A DNA stretch of 47,835 nucleotides from Chromatiaceae bacterium. GTDB taxonomy: Bacteria > Pseudomonadota > Gammaproteobacteria > Chromatiales > Chromatiaceae. Below the pieces are notes generated by a model. The model was not told the DNA's origin, searched no databases, and saw only the letters and a program-made list of their open reading frames with translations. The translations under genes were made by a program, and so were the position numbers. Below are positions 17,066 through 24,854 of this stretch, piece after piece; position 1 is the stretch's first letter; each line of letters starts with the position of its first letter. The stretch is from contig PWTO01000098.1 of the NCBI GenBank assembly GCA_003562815.1, positions 1 through 47,835 on the forward strand, given 5' to 3'.

Positions 17066-18292
17066 ATGGATGCCGTTACTCCCCCAGCCTCCGTTGAGCC
17101 CGAACTCAGGCCACCCTCCATCGCGCTCGGCGAGGACAGGCCCGAGGCGATTGAGCTGCGCCTGGCCGGGCACTGGCGCTTGGACCAGCGCATCCCGCCC
17201 CTGAGCGATGCCGCAGCGCTGATCGATCGCGCGCTCGCGCGCTCGCCGACACAGACGTCGGACCACGCCTCGGACCAAACGCCGGACCAAGACCGCCCTC
17301 TGCGTTTCGAGACCAGCGAACTGCTCGACTGGGACTCCGCCCTCGTGACCTTCGTCGCCGGCATCGATCGTCTGTGCCACGCGCGCGCGCTCCAGTGCGA
17401 CCACGACGCCCTGCCGCACGGCCTGCGCCGCCTGCTCGAGATGGCGCGCAACATCCCGCCCGCCCCGGAGCAGGAAACCCACGATCGCGGCCCCGGCTTC
17501 GTGACCCGCATCGGGCTCGACCTCGCCGACCTGGTGCGCTCCACCGGCGAGATCATGGCCTTTTTCGGCGAAGGGGCGATCGCCGTGCGTCACTTCCTCG
17601 CCGGGCGCGCGCGCTATCGCAAATCCGAACTTTGGGTCATCATCCAAGAGTCGGGCGCCGACGCGCTGCCCATCATCAGCCTGGTGAGCTTTTTGGTCGG
17701 CATGATCTTGGGCTACATTGGCGATCAGCAACTGGCCCAGTTCGGTGCCCGCATCTTTGTGGCCGACCTGGTCGGGCTCGCGACCGTGATCCAGATGGGC
17801 GCGCTGATCACCGGCATCGTCCTCGCCGGGCGCACCGGAGCGGCCTTCGCCGCGCGCATCGGCACCATGCAAGTCAACGAGGAAATCGATGCGCTGCGCA
17901 CCTTCGGCATCCCACCGATGGAGTTCTTGGTGCTGCCGCGCATGCTCGCGCTGATCTTGATGACACCGCTGCTGACCCTCTATGCCGACCTGCTTGGCAT
18001 CCTCGGTGGGCTCTTCGTCGGCACTGTCGTCGGCGGTGTCAGCCTGACCGCCTATCTGATCCAGACGCAGGCGGCGATCGGCTGGAACCACATCATCCAG
18101 GGCCTGATCAGCGCCACCGTCTATGGCGCCATCGTCGCCGCCTCCGGCTGCCTGCGCGGGATGCAATGTGGACGCAGCGCGGCGGCCGTTGGCGAGGCCA
18201 CCACCTCGGCGGTGGTCACCGCCATCGTCTTCATCGTCATCGCCGCTGCGGTGCTGACGGTGATCTTCAATGCCATTGGGCTCTCGGGGTGA
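17066..18292 (+). CDS. MlaE-family ABC lipid-transport permease with N-terminal STAS domain
   Basis: Inner-membrane permease of an MCE/Mla-type transporter that moves phospholipid or similar lipids between membranes. The 408-residue product has an N-terminal STAS-like domain of about 110 residues (ELRLAGHWRLD ... FETSELLDWDSALVTFV), the MlaB-like element fused to the permease, and then the MlaE domain: VGMILGYIGDQQLAQFGA, GIVLAGRTGAAFAARIGTMQVNEEIDAL, and several membrane segments to the C terminus. ATG 17066 starts 220 bases after the divergent ATPase gene. The ATPase and MCE genes follow in order. Substrate is not shown by the sequence. Confidence 0.92.
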   Translation: MDAVTPPASVEPELRPPSIALGEDRPEAIELRLAGHWRLDQRIPPLSDAAALIDRALARSPTQTSDHASDQTPDQDRPLRFETSELLDWDSALVTFVAGIDRLCHARALQCDHDALPHGLRRLLEMARNIPPAPEQETHDRGPGFVTRIGLDLADLVRSTGEIMAFFGEGAIAVRHFLAGRARYRKSELWVIIQESGADALPIISLVSFLVGMILGYIGDQQLAQFGARIFVADLVGLATVIQMGALITGIVLAGRTGAAFAARIGTMQVNEEIDALRTFGIPPMEFLVLPRMLALILMTPLLTLYADLLGILGGLFVGTVVGGVSLTAYLIQTQAAIGWNHIIQGLISATVYGAIVAASGCLRGMQCGRSAAAVGEATTSAVVTAIVFIVIAAAVLTVIFNAIGLSG

Positions 18293-18305
18293 GCGCGCGA
18301 GAGCG

Positions 18306-19103
18306 ATGAGCACGCACATCCAGACCCCGCCCGAGACCGACGCAACGCCGGCGACGCCCGACGTGGTGATCCAGGTCGAGGATGTCACGCTCGGCTATGG
18401 CTCGACCCTGATTCAGCAGGGGCTCGACTTCGTCATCCACAGCGGCGACGTCTTCATTATCATGGGCGGCAGCGGTTGCGGCAAAAGCACCGTGATGCGC
18501 GCGCTGACCGGCCTGCTGGCGCCACAGCAAGGCCGGATTCTGCTGCATGATCAAAGCCTGTGGGAGAGTTCGGAAGAGGCGCGCGTCCAACTTCTACGCA
18601 AAATCGGTGTCATGTATCAGAGCGGCGCGCTCTGGAGTTCGATGACCTTGGAGGAGAATGTGGCGCTGCCGCTCGAACAATACACGCGCTTGTCGCGGCA
18701 GCAGATCTGCGAGCTGGCCGAGTACAAACTGGCACTGGTTGGGCTTGCCGATTTCGGCGACTATTATCCGGGGCAGATCAGCGGCGGCATGCGCAAGCGC
18801 GTCGGTGTCGCGCGCGCCATGGCCCTTGACCCCGATATCCTCTTCTTCGACGAACCTTCGGCCGGTCTCGATCCGCTCTCCGCGCGGCGCCTTGATGACC
18901 TGATCCTCGAATTGCGCGACAGCCTAGGAACAACCATGGTGGTGATCACTCACGATCTCGACAGCCTCTTTCTGATCGGCGACGACGCCGTCTTCCTCGA
19001 CGCCGAGACCCGCACCCTGCTCACCAGCGGCAATCCGAAACAGTTGCGCGATCACAGCGAGATCGCCGAGGTCCGCGCCTTTCTGCGCCGAGGCGAACCA
19101 TGA
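18306..19103 (+). CDS. MlaF-family ABC transporter ATPase
   Basis: Cytoplasmic ATPase that powers the MlaE/MCE lipid transporter. The 265-residue product has Walker A GGSGCGKSTVMRAL (about residues 56-69), the signature ISGGMRKRVGVARAMALDPD typical of the MlaF/LinL group, Walker B ILFFDEPSAGLD, and the H-loop VITHD. Starts at ATG 18306, 13 bases after the permease stop. The downstream MCE gene overlaps its stop (ATGA). The N-terminal 20 residues are Thr/Pro-rich and likely flexible. Confidence 0.94.
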   Translation: MSTHIQTPPETDATPATPDVVIQVEDVTLGYGSTLIQQGLDFVIHSGDVFIIMGGSGCGKSTVMRALTGLLAPQQGRILLHDQSLWESSEEARVQLLRKIGVMYQSGALWSSMTLEENVALPLEQYTRLSRQQICELAEYKLALVGLADFGDYYPGQISGGMRKRVGVARAMALDPDILFFDEPSAGLDPLSARRLDDLILELRDSLGTTMVVITHDLDSLFLIGDDAVFLDAETRTLLTSGNPKQLRDHSEIAEVRAFLRRGEP

Positions 19104-20137
19104 GTCGCGAGGCCAATCCGACCATCATCGGCGGCTTCGTGCTCGGCGCGGTCGCGCTCGTTGTCATCGGCATCCTGGTGTTCAGCAGCGGCGCCTGGCT
19201 GCGCGAGCGGCTCTTTCTGGTGACCTACTTTCCGGGGTCGGTGCAGGGGCTGAACGTCGGCGCCCAGGTCCAGTTCCAGGGCGTGCCGATCGGCCAGGTG
19301 GTCGAGATCGGGCTTGACTATCTCGCCGATCGCGACAGTTTTCGGGTGCCGGTGCGCTACGAGGTCTGGCCCCGGAGCATCGATGTGCTCGGCGCGCGCG
19401 AGGGCACCACGAGCAGCGAACTCCTGCAGCATCTGGTCAACGAGAGCGGTCTGAGCGCCCAGCTCGAATCGGTGAGCCTCGTCACCGGTCAGTATCTGGT
19501 CAGTCTGAGCCTGAACCCCGGACTGCCGAAACGCGACACGAGCCCATTGCCCGATGGCAGCATTCAGGTGCCGGCCATCGCCGCCGTCCGCGATCGCGTT
19601 CAGCAGATGCTCGAGAATCTGCACCTCGATGAACTCGTCAATACCGCGCAGGACACCCTGAATGGCATCAACCGGCTGGTCAACGCCGGCGAGACACGCT
19701 CGGCGCTGAACAACCTGGACCGAACCCTCTCGGGGATCGCAAATCTGGTGGATAATCTCGACCGCCAAATTCAACCGCTCGCCGAGCGCGCCGACAGTGC
19801 CATCGACAAATACGAGCAGCTCGGCGAGGTTCTGCAAGAGGAGGTCGCCCCGGTGCTGCGAGAGCTGACCGAGGCTGGACAGGCGGTCAGCGCCCTCGCG
19901 CAACGGATGGAAGCGGAGGTGGGGCCGATCGCGGGTTCCACCCGGCGCGCCCTAGAGGAAGCGGCACAGGCGATGAACGCCGTCAGCCAGCTCACCGCCG
20001 AGGGCTCATCGACGCGCTACGAGCTGGATCAATTGCTGGTGACCGCAACCCGTGCCGCGCGCTCGATTCGTTCCCTCGCCGACTATCTCGAGCGCCATCC
20101 GGAGGCCCTGCTGCAAGGCAAGCGCTCGCGTTATTGA
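19100..20137 (+). CDS. MlaD-like MCE-domain protein
   Basis: Membrane-anchored periplasmic lipid-binding component. The 345-residue product has one N-terminal membrane anchor (IIGGFVLGAVALVVIGILVF, residues 9-28), one MCE domain (FPGSVQGLNVGAQVQFQGVPIGQVVEIG, about 45-72), and a long helical C-terminal region (about 150-340) that could form the barrel or tube seen in MCE proteins. Longer than E. coli MlaD (about 180 residues), closer to the PqiB-like or LinM type. Starts in an ATGA overlap. No MlaC or outer-membrane lipoprotein gene follows; a protease gene begins 182 bases later. Confidence 0.92.
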   Translation: MSREANPTIIGGFVLGAVALVVIGILVFSSGAWLRERLFLVTYFPGSVQGLNVGAQVQFQGVPIGQVVEIGLDYLADRDSFRVPVRYEVWPRSIDVLGAREGTTSSELLQHLVNESGLSAQLESVSLVTGQYLVSLSLNPGLPKRDTSPLPDGSIQVPAIAAVRDRVQQMLENLHLDELVNTAQDTLNGINRLVNAGETRSALNNLDRTLSGIANLVDNLDRQIQPLAERADSAIDKYEQLGEVLQEEVAPVLRELTEAGQAVSALAQRMEAEVGPIAGSTRRALEEAAQAMNAVSQLTAEGSSTRYELDQLLVTATRAARSIRSLADYLERHPEALLQGKRSRY

Positions 20138-20319
20138 CCGGCCCACGAGCGCGCGCTGGTTTGGATGAACGATCGGTAACCCATTGGCAACCGGCCCGTA
20201 AAGCCGCACCCCCAACACTGGCTCGCACAGGCTGAGCTGACGGCCAGTGCCCTGGCCCACGTTCCGGCCAGCGCTGCGTCGAACAGACACCTGCGGCAGC
20301 ATTCACTCAGGAGTTCATG

Positions 20320-21819
20320 ATGCCTTCGACTCGACCCACCACCGTCTGCAGACGCCATCCCGCGCGCTCAGCGGCAACGCTCAGCCTGGCAGGCCTTTTG
20401 TCAGCGCTGCTCTTGACCGCCCAGCCCGGCCATGCGGACTCGGTCCCCGATCCGCTGAACGCCCCAGCCGGGCCGGCCAGTTTCGCCGATGTCGTGGAGC
20501 GCGTCACGCCAGCGGTGGTCAATGTCACGGTCGCGCAAGAGGCCCGGCAGGCCCTCTCGATACCCGGCGGCCCACTGCCCGACGAGGGTTCGCCGCTGTA
20601 CGAATTCTTCAAGCGCTTCGGCGGACTCGGAGAGATGCCGATGCCAGGACCGCGCCAGCGTGAAGGCGAGGGCTCGGGCTTCATCATCGATGCCGAAGGC
20701 CATATCGTCACCAACAACCATGTGGTCGATGGCGCCACCCGCATCGAGATCACCTTAAACGACGGCGAGCAGTACGAGGCGGTGGTGATCGGCCGAGATG
20801 CCAAGACCGACCTCGCCTTGCTCAAGATCGATACCAGCGACCCCCTGCCCTATGTGGCCTTCGGCGACAGCAGCGGCGCCCGCGTGGGCGACTGGATACT
20901 CGCGGTTGGCAATCCCTTCGGGCTCGGCGGCTCGGTCAACGCCGGCATCATCTCGGCGCGTGGGCGCGACATCAACTCCGGCCCTTATGACGACTATATC
21001 CAGATCGACGCACCGATCAATCGCGGTAATTCCGGCGGCCCGCTGTTTGATGCGCGCGGTGTGGTGATCGGCGTCAACACCGCGATCTTCTCGCCCAGTG
21101 GCGGCAATATCGGCATCGGCTTCGCGATCCCGTCCGAGACCGCCGCCAAGATCGTCGCCGATCTCAAGACCAAGGGGCGTGTCGATCGCGGCTGGCTCGG
21201 GGTCCAGATCCAGCCCGTGACCGACGAGATCGCCGCCAGCCTCGGCCTGGCCGAGACCCGTGGCGTGCTGGTTGCGGATGTCCTCCCCGGCACGCCGGCC
21301 AAGGCGGCTGGCGTCAGCAGCGGCGACATCATCTTGCAAGCCGCTGGCGAGCGGATGCAGGAATATCGCGACCTGACCAAGCTGATCGCTGGCATCGATG
21401 CGGGCACCCCCATCGAGCTGGTGGTGTTGCGCTCCGGTGAGACCCTGACCATTCCAGTCACCATCGGCCAGATGCCGAGCGAGGAGCTGACCCGCAACGT
21501 CCCCCCCGCTGAGTCCGCTGGCGACGCGCCCCGGCTCGGTCTGTATTTGGCTCCATTGACTCCCGAGCTGCGCGCCGAACGCGGGATCGAGAACGACGCC
21601 ACCGGCGTGCTCGTCGCCCAGGTCGCCCCTGGGAGCCCGGCGCACATCGCGGGGATCAAGGCCGGTAGCCTGATCTCGATGGTCGGCCAGCAAGCCGTCA
21701 CCCAGCCCAGCCAGGTGGTCGATGCGGTCAAACAGGCCGCCGCCGCCAACCGGCCCGCGATCTTGCTGCGGGTGGAGCAAGAGGGTGAGCAGCGTTTTGT
21801 CGCGGTCCCGATCGGTTGA
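20320..21819 (+). CDS. Periplasmic serine protease, HtrA/DegQ (Do) family
   Basis: Trypsin-like protease and chaperone that degrades misfolded envelope proteins. The 499-residue product has a signal peptide (LAGLLSALLLTAQPGHA, cleaved near residue 39), the catalytic triad His in VTNNHVVDG, Asp in KTDLALLKID, Ser in GNSGGPL, and two PDZ domains (GWLGVQIQPV and LGLYLAPLTP). Two ATGs are adjacent (20317 and 20320); with CAGGAG just before, the second has the better spacing. Complete length for the Do family. It is followed after 33 bases by a two-component pair, so envelope stress may control or be sensed with it. Whether it is DegP or DegQ is not decidable. Confidence 0.95.
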   Translation: MPSTRPTTVCRRHPARSAATLSLAGLLSALLLTAQPGHADSVPDPLNAPAGPASFADVVERVTPAVVNVTVAQEARQALSIPGGPLPDEGSPLYEFFKRFGGLGEMPMPGPRQREGEGSGFIIDAEGHIVTNNHVVDGATRIEITLNDGEQYEAVVIGRDAKTDLALLKIDTSDPLPYVAFGDSSGARVGDWILAVGNPFGLGGSVNAGIISARGRDINSGPYDDYIQIDAPINRGNSGGPLFDARGVVIGVNTAIFSPSGGNIGIGFAIPSETAAKIVADLKTKGRVDRGWLGVQIQPVTDEIAASLGLAETRGVLVADVLPGTPAKAAGVSSGDIILQAAGERMQEYRDLTKLIAGIDAGTPIELVVLRSGETLTIPVTIGQMPSEELTRNVPPAESAGDAPRLGLYLAPLTPELRAERGIENDATGVLVAQVAPGSPAHIAGIKAGSLISMVGQQAVTQPSQVVDAVKQAAAANRPAILLRVEQEGEQRFVAVPIG

Positions 21820-21852
21820 GTGCCGGCACCGGTCGGGAGGCCGATCATCGCC

Positions 21853-22530
21853 ATGCGTGTACTGGTGATCGAGGATGACGCGCAGCTCTGCGGCTATCTT
21901 GCCAAGGCTTTCGGCGAGATCGGCGCGAGCGTGGATCTGGCCGAAAACGGCCGCGACGGGCTCTTTCTCGCCGCCGGCAATCGCTACGATGCCATGGTCG
22001 TCGATCGCATGCTGCCGGAACTCGACGGGCTGGCCATCATCCGCACCCTGCGCGCCTCGGGCAATCCGACGCCGGTGCTGATTCTCAGCGCCCTCGGCGA
22101 GGTCGATCACCGGGTCGAGGGGCTGCGCGCCGGCGGCGATGATTACCTGGTCAAGCCATTCGCGTTCTCCGAGCTGCATGCGCGCATCGAGGCCCTGCTG
22201 CGGCGCGCGACGCCCGGCGACGCGCCGGTCACTCACCTGAGCGTCGCCGATCTCGAACTCGACTTGCTCAAGCGTGAGGTCCAGCGCGCCGGCCAACCGA
22301 TCGCACTGCAACCGCGCGAGTTCAAGCTGCTGGAGTACCTGATGCGCCACGCCGGCCAGGTTGTCACCCGCACCATGCTGCTCGAACACGTCTGGGATTA
22401 TCATTTCGATCCGCAGACGAACGTCATCGATGTCCATATCAGCCGCTTACGCGCCAAGATCGACAAAGACTTCGAACAGCCGCTGCTGCAGACGGTGCGC
22501 GGCGCCGGCTACATGCTGCGCGCCGATTGA
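21853..22530 (+). CDS. OmpR-family response regulator
   Basis: DNA-binding response regulator. The 225-residue product has a receiver domain (MRVLVIEDDAQLC with acidic pocket, phosphoacceptor Asp in MVVDRMLPELDGL, Lys in DYLVKPFAFSELHARIEALLRR) and a C-terminal winged helix (QPREFKLLEYLMRHAGQVVTRTMLLEHVW, NVIDVHISRLRAKID, TVRGAGYML). ATG 21853, 33 bases after the protease stop. Its TGA overlaps the histidine kinase start (TGATG), so the pair is translationally coupled. Resembles regulators of metal or envelope stress responses; the signal is unknown. Confidence 0.95.
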   Translation: MRVLVIEDDAQLCGYLAKAFGEIGASVDLAENGRDGLFLAAGNRYDAMVVDRMLPELDGLAIIRTLRASGNPTPVLILSALGEVDHRVEGLRAGGDDYLVKPFAFSELHARIEALLRRATPGDAPVTHLSVADLELDLLKREVQRAGQPIALQPREFKLLEYLMRHAGQVVTRTMLLEHVWDYHFDPQTNVIDVHISRLRAKIDKDFEQPLLQTVRGAGYMLRAD

Positions 22531-24101
22531 TGGCCTTGCCGGCCAGCGCGCGCCGCGCATGGCGCTGGCTGCGCGCGTCGCGTTTCACCCTGACCAGCTC
22601 GACCTTCCGCCTAGCGCTGCTGTACATGCTCTTGGTCGGCGTCTCGGTGGCGATCCTGCTCGGGTTTCTTTACTGGTCCACCGCCGGCTACATGGCGCGC
22701 CAGACCGATGCCACCATCGGCGCCGAGATCCAGGGCCTGGCCGAGCAGTATCGGCGCCGTGGGCTGGCCGGCCTCTCGACCCTCATCGCCGAGCGCATCG
22801 CGCGCAATCCGCAGGGCGCCTCGATCTATCTGCTGACCCAGCCGAACGGCACGCCCATCATCGGCAATCTCGACAGTTGGCCGCCGGTCGCGCCCGATGG
22901 CGAGGGCTGGGTGCAGTTCCGCACCCAGCAGGCGAGCGCAGGCAAGGCCAGCGTTGAGCATGAAACCCGCGCCAAGGTGTTTCGCTTACGCGGCGAGCTC
23001 AGGCTGCTGGTCGGGCGCGATGCGCGCGAACTGGCCGCGATCCGCAAGCTGGTGCTGGACGCCATCAGCTGGGGCTTGGCGATCACGGTCGGGCTGGCGC
23101 TGCTCGGCGGCTGGCTGATGAGCGCCGGTATCGCGCGCCGGCTCGATATCATCAATCAGGTGAGCCGCGAGATCATGCAGGGCGACCTGACTCGGCGCGT
23201 GCCGAGCGCCGGCACCGGGGACGACTTTGACCAATTGGCCGAGAATCTGAATCGCATGCTCGAGCGCATCGAGGCGTTGATGCTCAGCATCCGGCAGGTC
23301 TCGGATAACATCGCTCACGATCTGCGCACGCCGTTATCGCGCTTGCGCCATCGGCTCGAACTCTTGCGCGGCAGCATGCGCGACGAGGCGGCGCGCACCG
23401 AGGTCGAGGTGGCGATCGGCGATGCCGACGAGCTGCTGAGTGCCTTCAATGCGCTGCTACGCATCGCCCGCATCGAGGCCGGCAGCCGCCGCGCGGCCTT
23501 TGCCGATCTCGACCCGCTGCCTCTGCTACGCGACGTGGCCGAACTCTACGAACCGCTGGCGGCGGAGTCGCGGCAGGCGATCGAGGTCGAAGGGGCCGGC
23601 GGCGATAGCGGCAACGATCGCGGCGCCTGCCGGCTGCACGCGGACCGTGACCTGCTGTTCCAGGCGCTGGCGAATCTGGTCGATAATGCGATCAAGCATA
23701 CCCCGGATGGCGGTCGCATCCGGCTGCGCGCGCACTGCACCAGCGAGGCCGTCGAACTCAGCGTCAGCGACGACGGCCCCGGCATCCCCGCCGAACTGCG
23801 CGACAAGGTGTTGCAGCGCTTCTTTCGCATCGACGAAAGTCGCGCCGCCCCTGGGCATGGGCTCGGCCTCAGCCTGGTGCAAGCGGTCGCGCAGTTGCAT
23901 GGCGCCACGCTCAGTCTGGAAGATGCGGCCCCCGGCCTCAGGGTCAGGTTGCACCTGCCGAAACCAGCCAGGGTGGATTTCAACCTCCCTGGGTGTTGGG
24001 ATCGCGCGCCGGCGGGCGCATTACTAGGGCAGCCGGTCGGCCCGGCAGCGAGTCGATACGGCCAACAAGCCGTCCCCCCACCCAAAGGAGTTCCAAGATG
24101 A
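22530..24101 (+). CDS. Sensor histidine kinase with C-terminal extension
   Basis: Inner-membrane sensor kinase, partner of the preceding regulator. The product (523 residues) has two membrane segments (about 30-50 and 172-192) around a periplasmic domain of about 120 residues, a HAMP region, an H-box NIAHDLRTPLSRLRHRLELL, the N-box LVDNAIKHTP, G1 DDGPGIP and G2 GHGLGLSLVQAVAQLHG. After the normal end of the ATPase domain (LRVRLHLPKPA) about 45 extra residues run up to the yceI start, ending PPPKGVPR, which encodes the yceI ribosome site. This tail is probably a loose extension into former spacer. Stop overlaps the next start (ATGA). Confidence 0.94.
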   Translation: MALPASARRAWRWLRASRFTLTSSTFRLALLYMLLVGVSVAILLGFLYWSTAGYMARQTDATIGAEIQGLAEQYRRRGLAGLSTLIAERIARNPQGASIYLLTQPNGTPIIGNLDSWPPVAPDGEGWVQFRTQQASAGKASVEHETRAKVFRLRGELRLLVGRDARELAAIRKLVLDAISWGLAITVGLALLGGWLMSAGIARRLDIINQVSREIMQGDLTRRVPSAGTGDDFDQLAENLNRMLERIEALMLSIRQVSDNIAHDLRTPLSRLRHRLELLRGSMRDEAARTEVEVAIGDADELLSAFNALLRIARIEAGSRRAAFADLDPLPLLRDVAELYEPLAAESRQAIEVEGAGGDSGNDRGACRLHADRDLLFQALANLVDNAIKHTPDGGRIRLRAHCTSEAVELSVSDDGPGIPAELRDKVLQRFFRIDESRAAPGHGLGLSLVQAVAQLHGATLSLEDAAPGLRVRLHLPKPARVDFNLPGCWDRAPAGALLGQPVGPAASRYGQQAVPPPKGVPR

Positions 24102-24823
24102 ATCGCCTCATCCCCATCCTGTTATCGACCAGCCTCGTCGGTGCCGGTCTCGCGCCGGCGGTTGCCGCCGAGTGGACCCTCGATCCGGCGCGCTCGCATC
24201 TGAGCTACGTCTCCATCAAGTCCGGCCATATCGGCGAAATCAACCATTTCACCGAGATCGCCGGGCGCATCGACGATGACGGCCAGGTGGTGGTCGATAC
24301 CGCGCTCGATAGCGTCGAGACGCTGATTCCGATCCGCAACGAGCGCATGCGCGAGATCCTGTTCAAGACCACGAATTACAGCGATGCAACCCTGAGCGCC
24401 AAGCTCAATCCCGCCGAGATCGCGGCCTTGCAACCGGGCGAGATCGTCGAGGTGGTCGCCGAGAGCACGCTCAGTCTGCACGGCGAGCGCCAACCGCTGG
24501 TGCTCAAGATGCAGGCGGCGAAGCTCGATGCACACACCCTGATGGTGGCCAGCATCGAGCCTGTGATCCTCGATGCCGCCAATTTTGGCTTAAGCGAGGG
24601 CGTCGAGACGCTGCGCGAGATCGCCGGGCTCGATAGCATCAGCCGCGCCGTGCCGGTGACCTTTGTGATGACCTTCGAGAGCGAGCATCCGGCACCGGGC
24701 GCCAGCGCCGAGATGCCGACTGCGAAAACGCTCGATCGATACCTGACCTACCGAGAGATCGTCGAGGCGATGAGCAGCGAGCAGAAGGAAGCGATCGCAG
24801 CACTGTTTAGCCCTCGCCGTTAG
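24098..24823 (+). CDS. YceI-family periplasmic protein
   Basis: Exported lipocalin-like protein; family members bind long isoprenoid or quinone-type lipids. The 241-residue product has a signal peptide (LLSTSLVGAGLAPAVAA, cleaved near residue 24), then EWTLDPARSHLSYVSIKSGHIGEINHF, the YceI beginning, and NRERM-like HPIRNERMREILFKTTNYSDATL. A tail of about 50 residues (ending YREIVEAMSSEQKEAIAALF) goes beyond the usual domain. AAAGGAG lies before ATG 24098, which overlaps the kinase stop. As the last gene of the protease-regulator-kinase set it may be the target of that system. The next gene converges. Confidence 0.92.
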   Translation: MNRLIPILLSTSLVGAGLAPAVAAEWTLDPARSHLSYVSIKSGHIGEINHFTEIAGRIDDDGQVVVDTALDSVETLIPIRNERMREILFKTTNYSDATLSAKLNPAEIAALQPGEIVEVVAESTLSLHGERQPLVLKMQAAKLDAHTLMVASIEPVILDAANFGLSEGVETLREIAGLDSISRAVPVTFVMTFESEHPAPGASAEMPTAKTLDRYLTYREIVEAMSSEQKEAIAALFSPRR

Positions 24824-24854
24824 CAGCGAGCGCCGCGCCAGCCCCAGCCGACGC

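Noticed and set aside
20755-22437. 560-codon minus-strand ORF
   Set aside because: Antisense to the HtrA protease and response regulator; composition of a shadow frame (His/Asp/Gly-rich).
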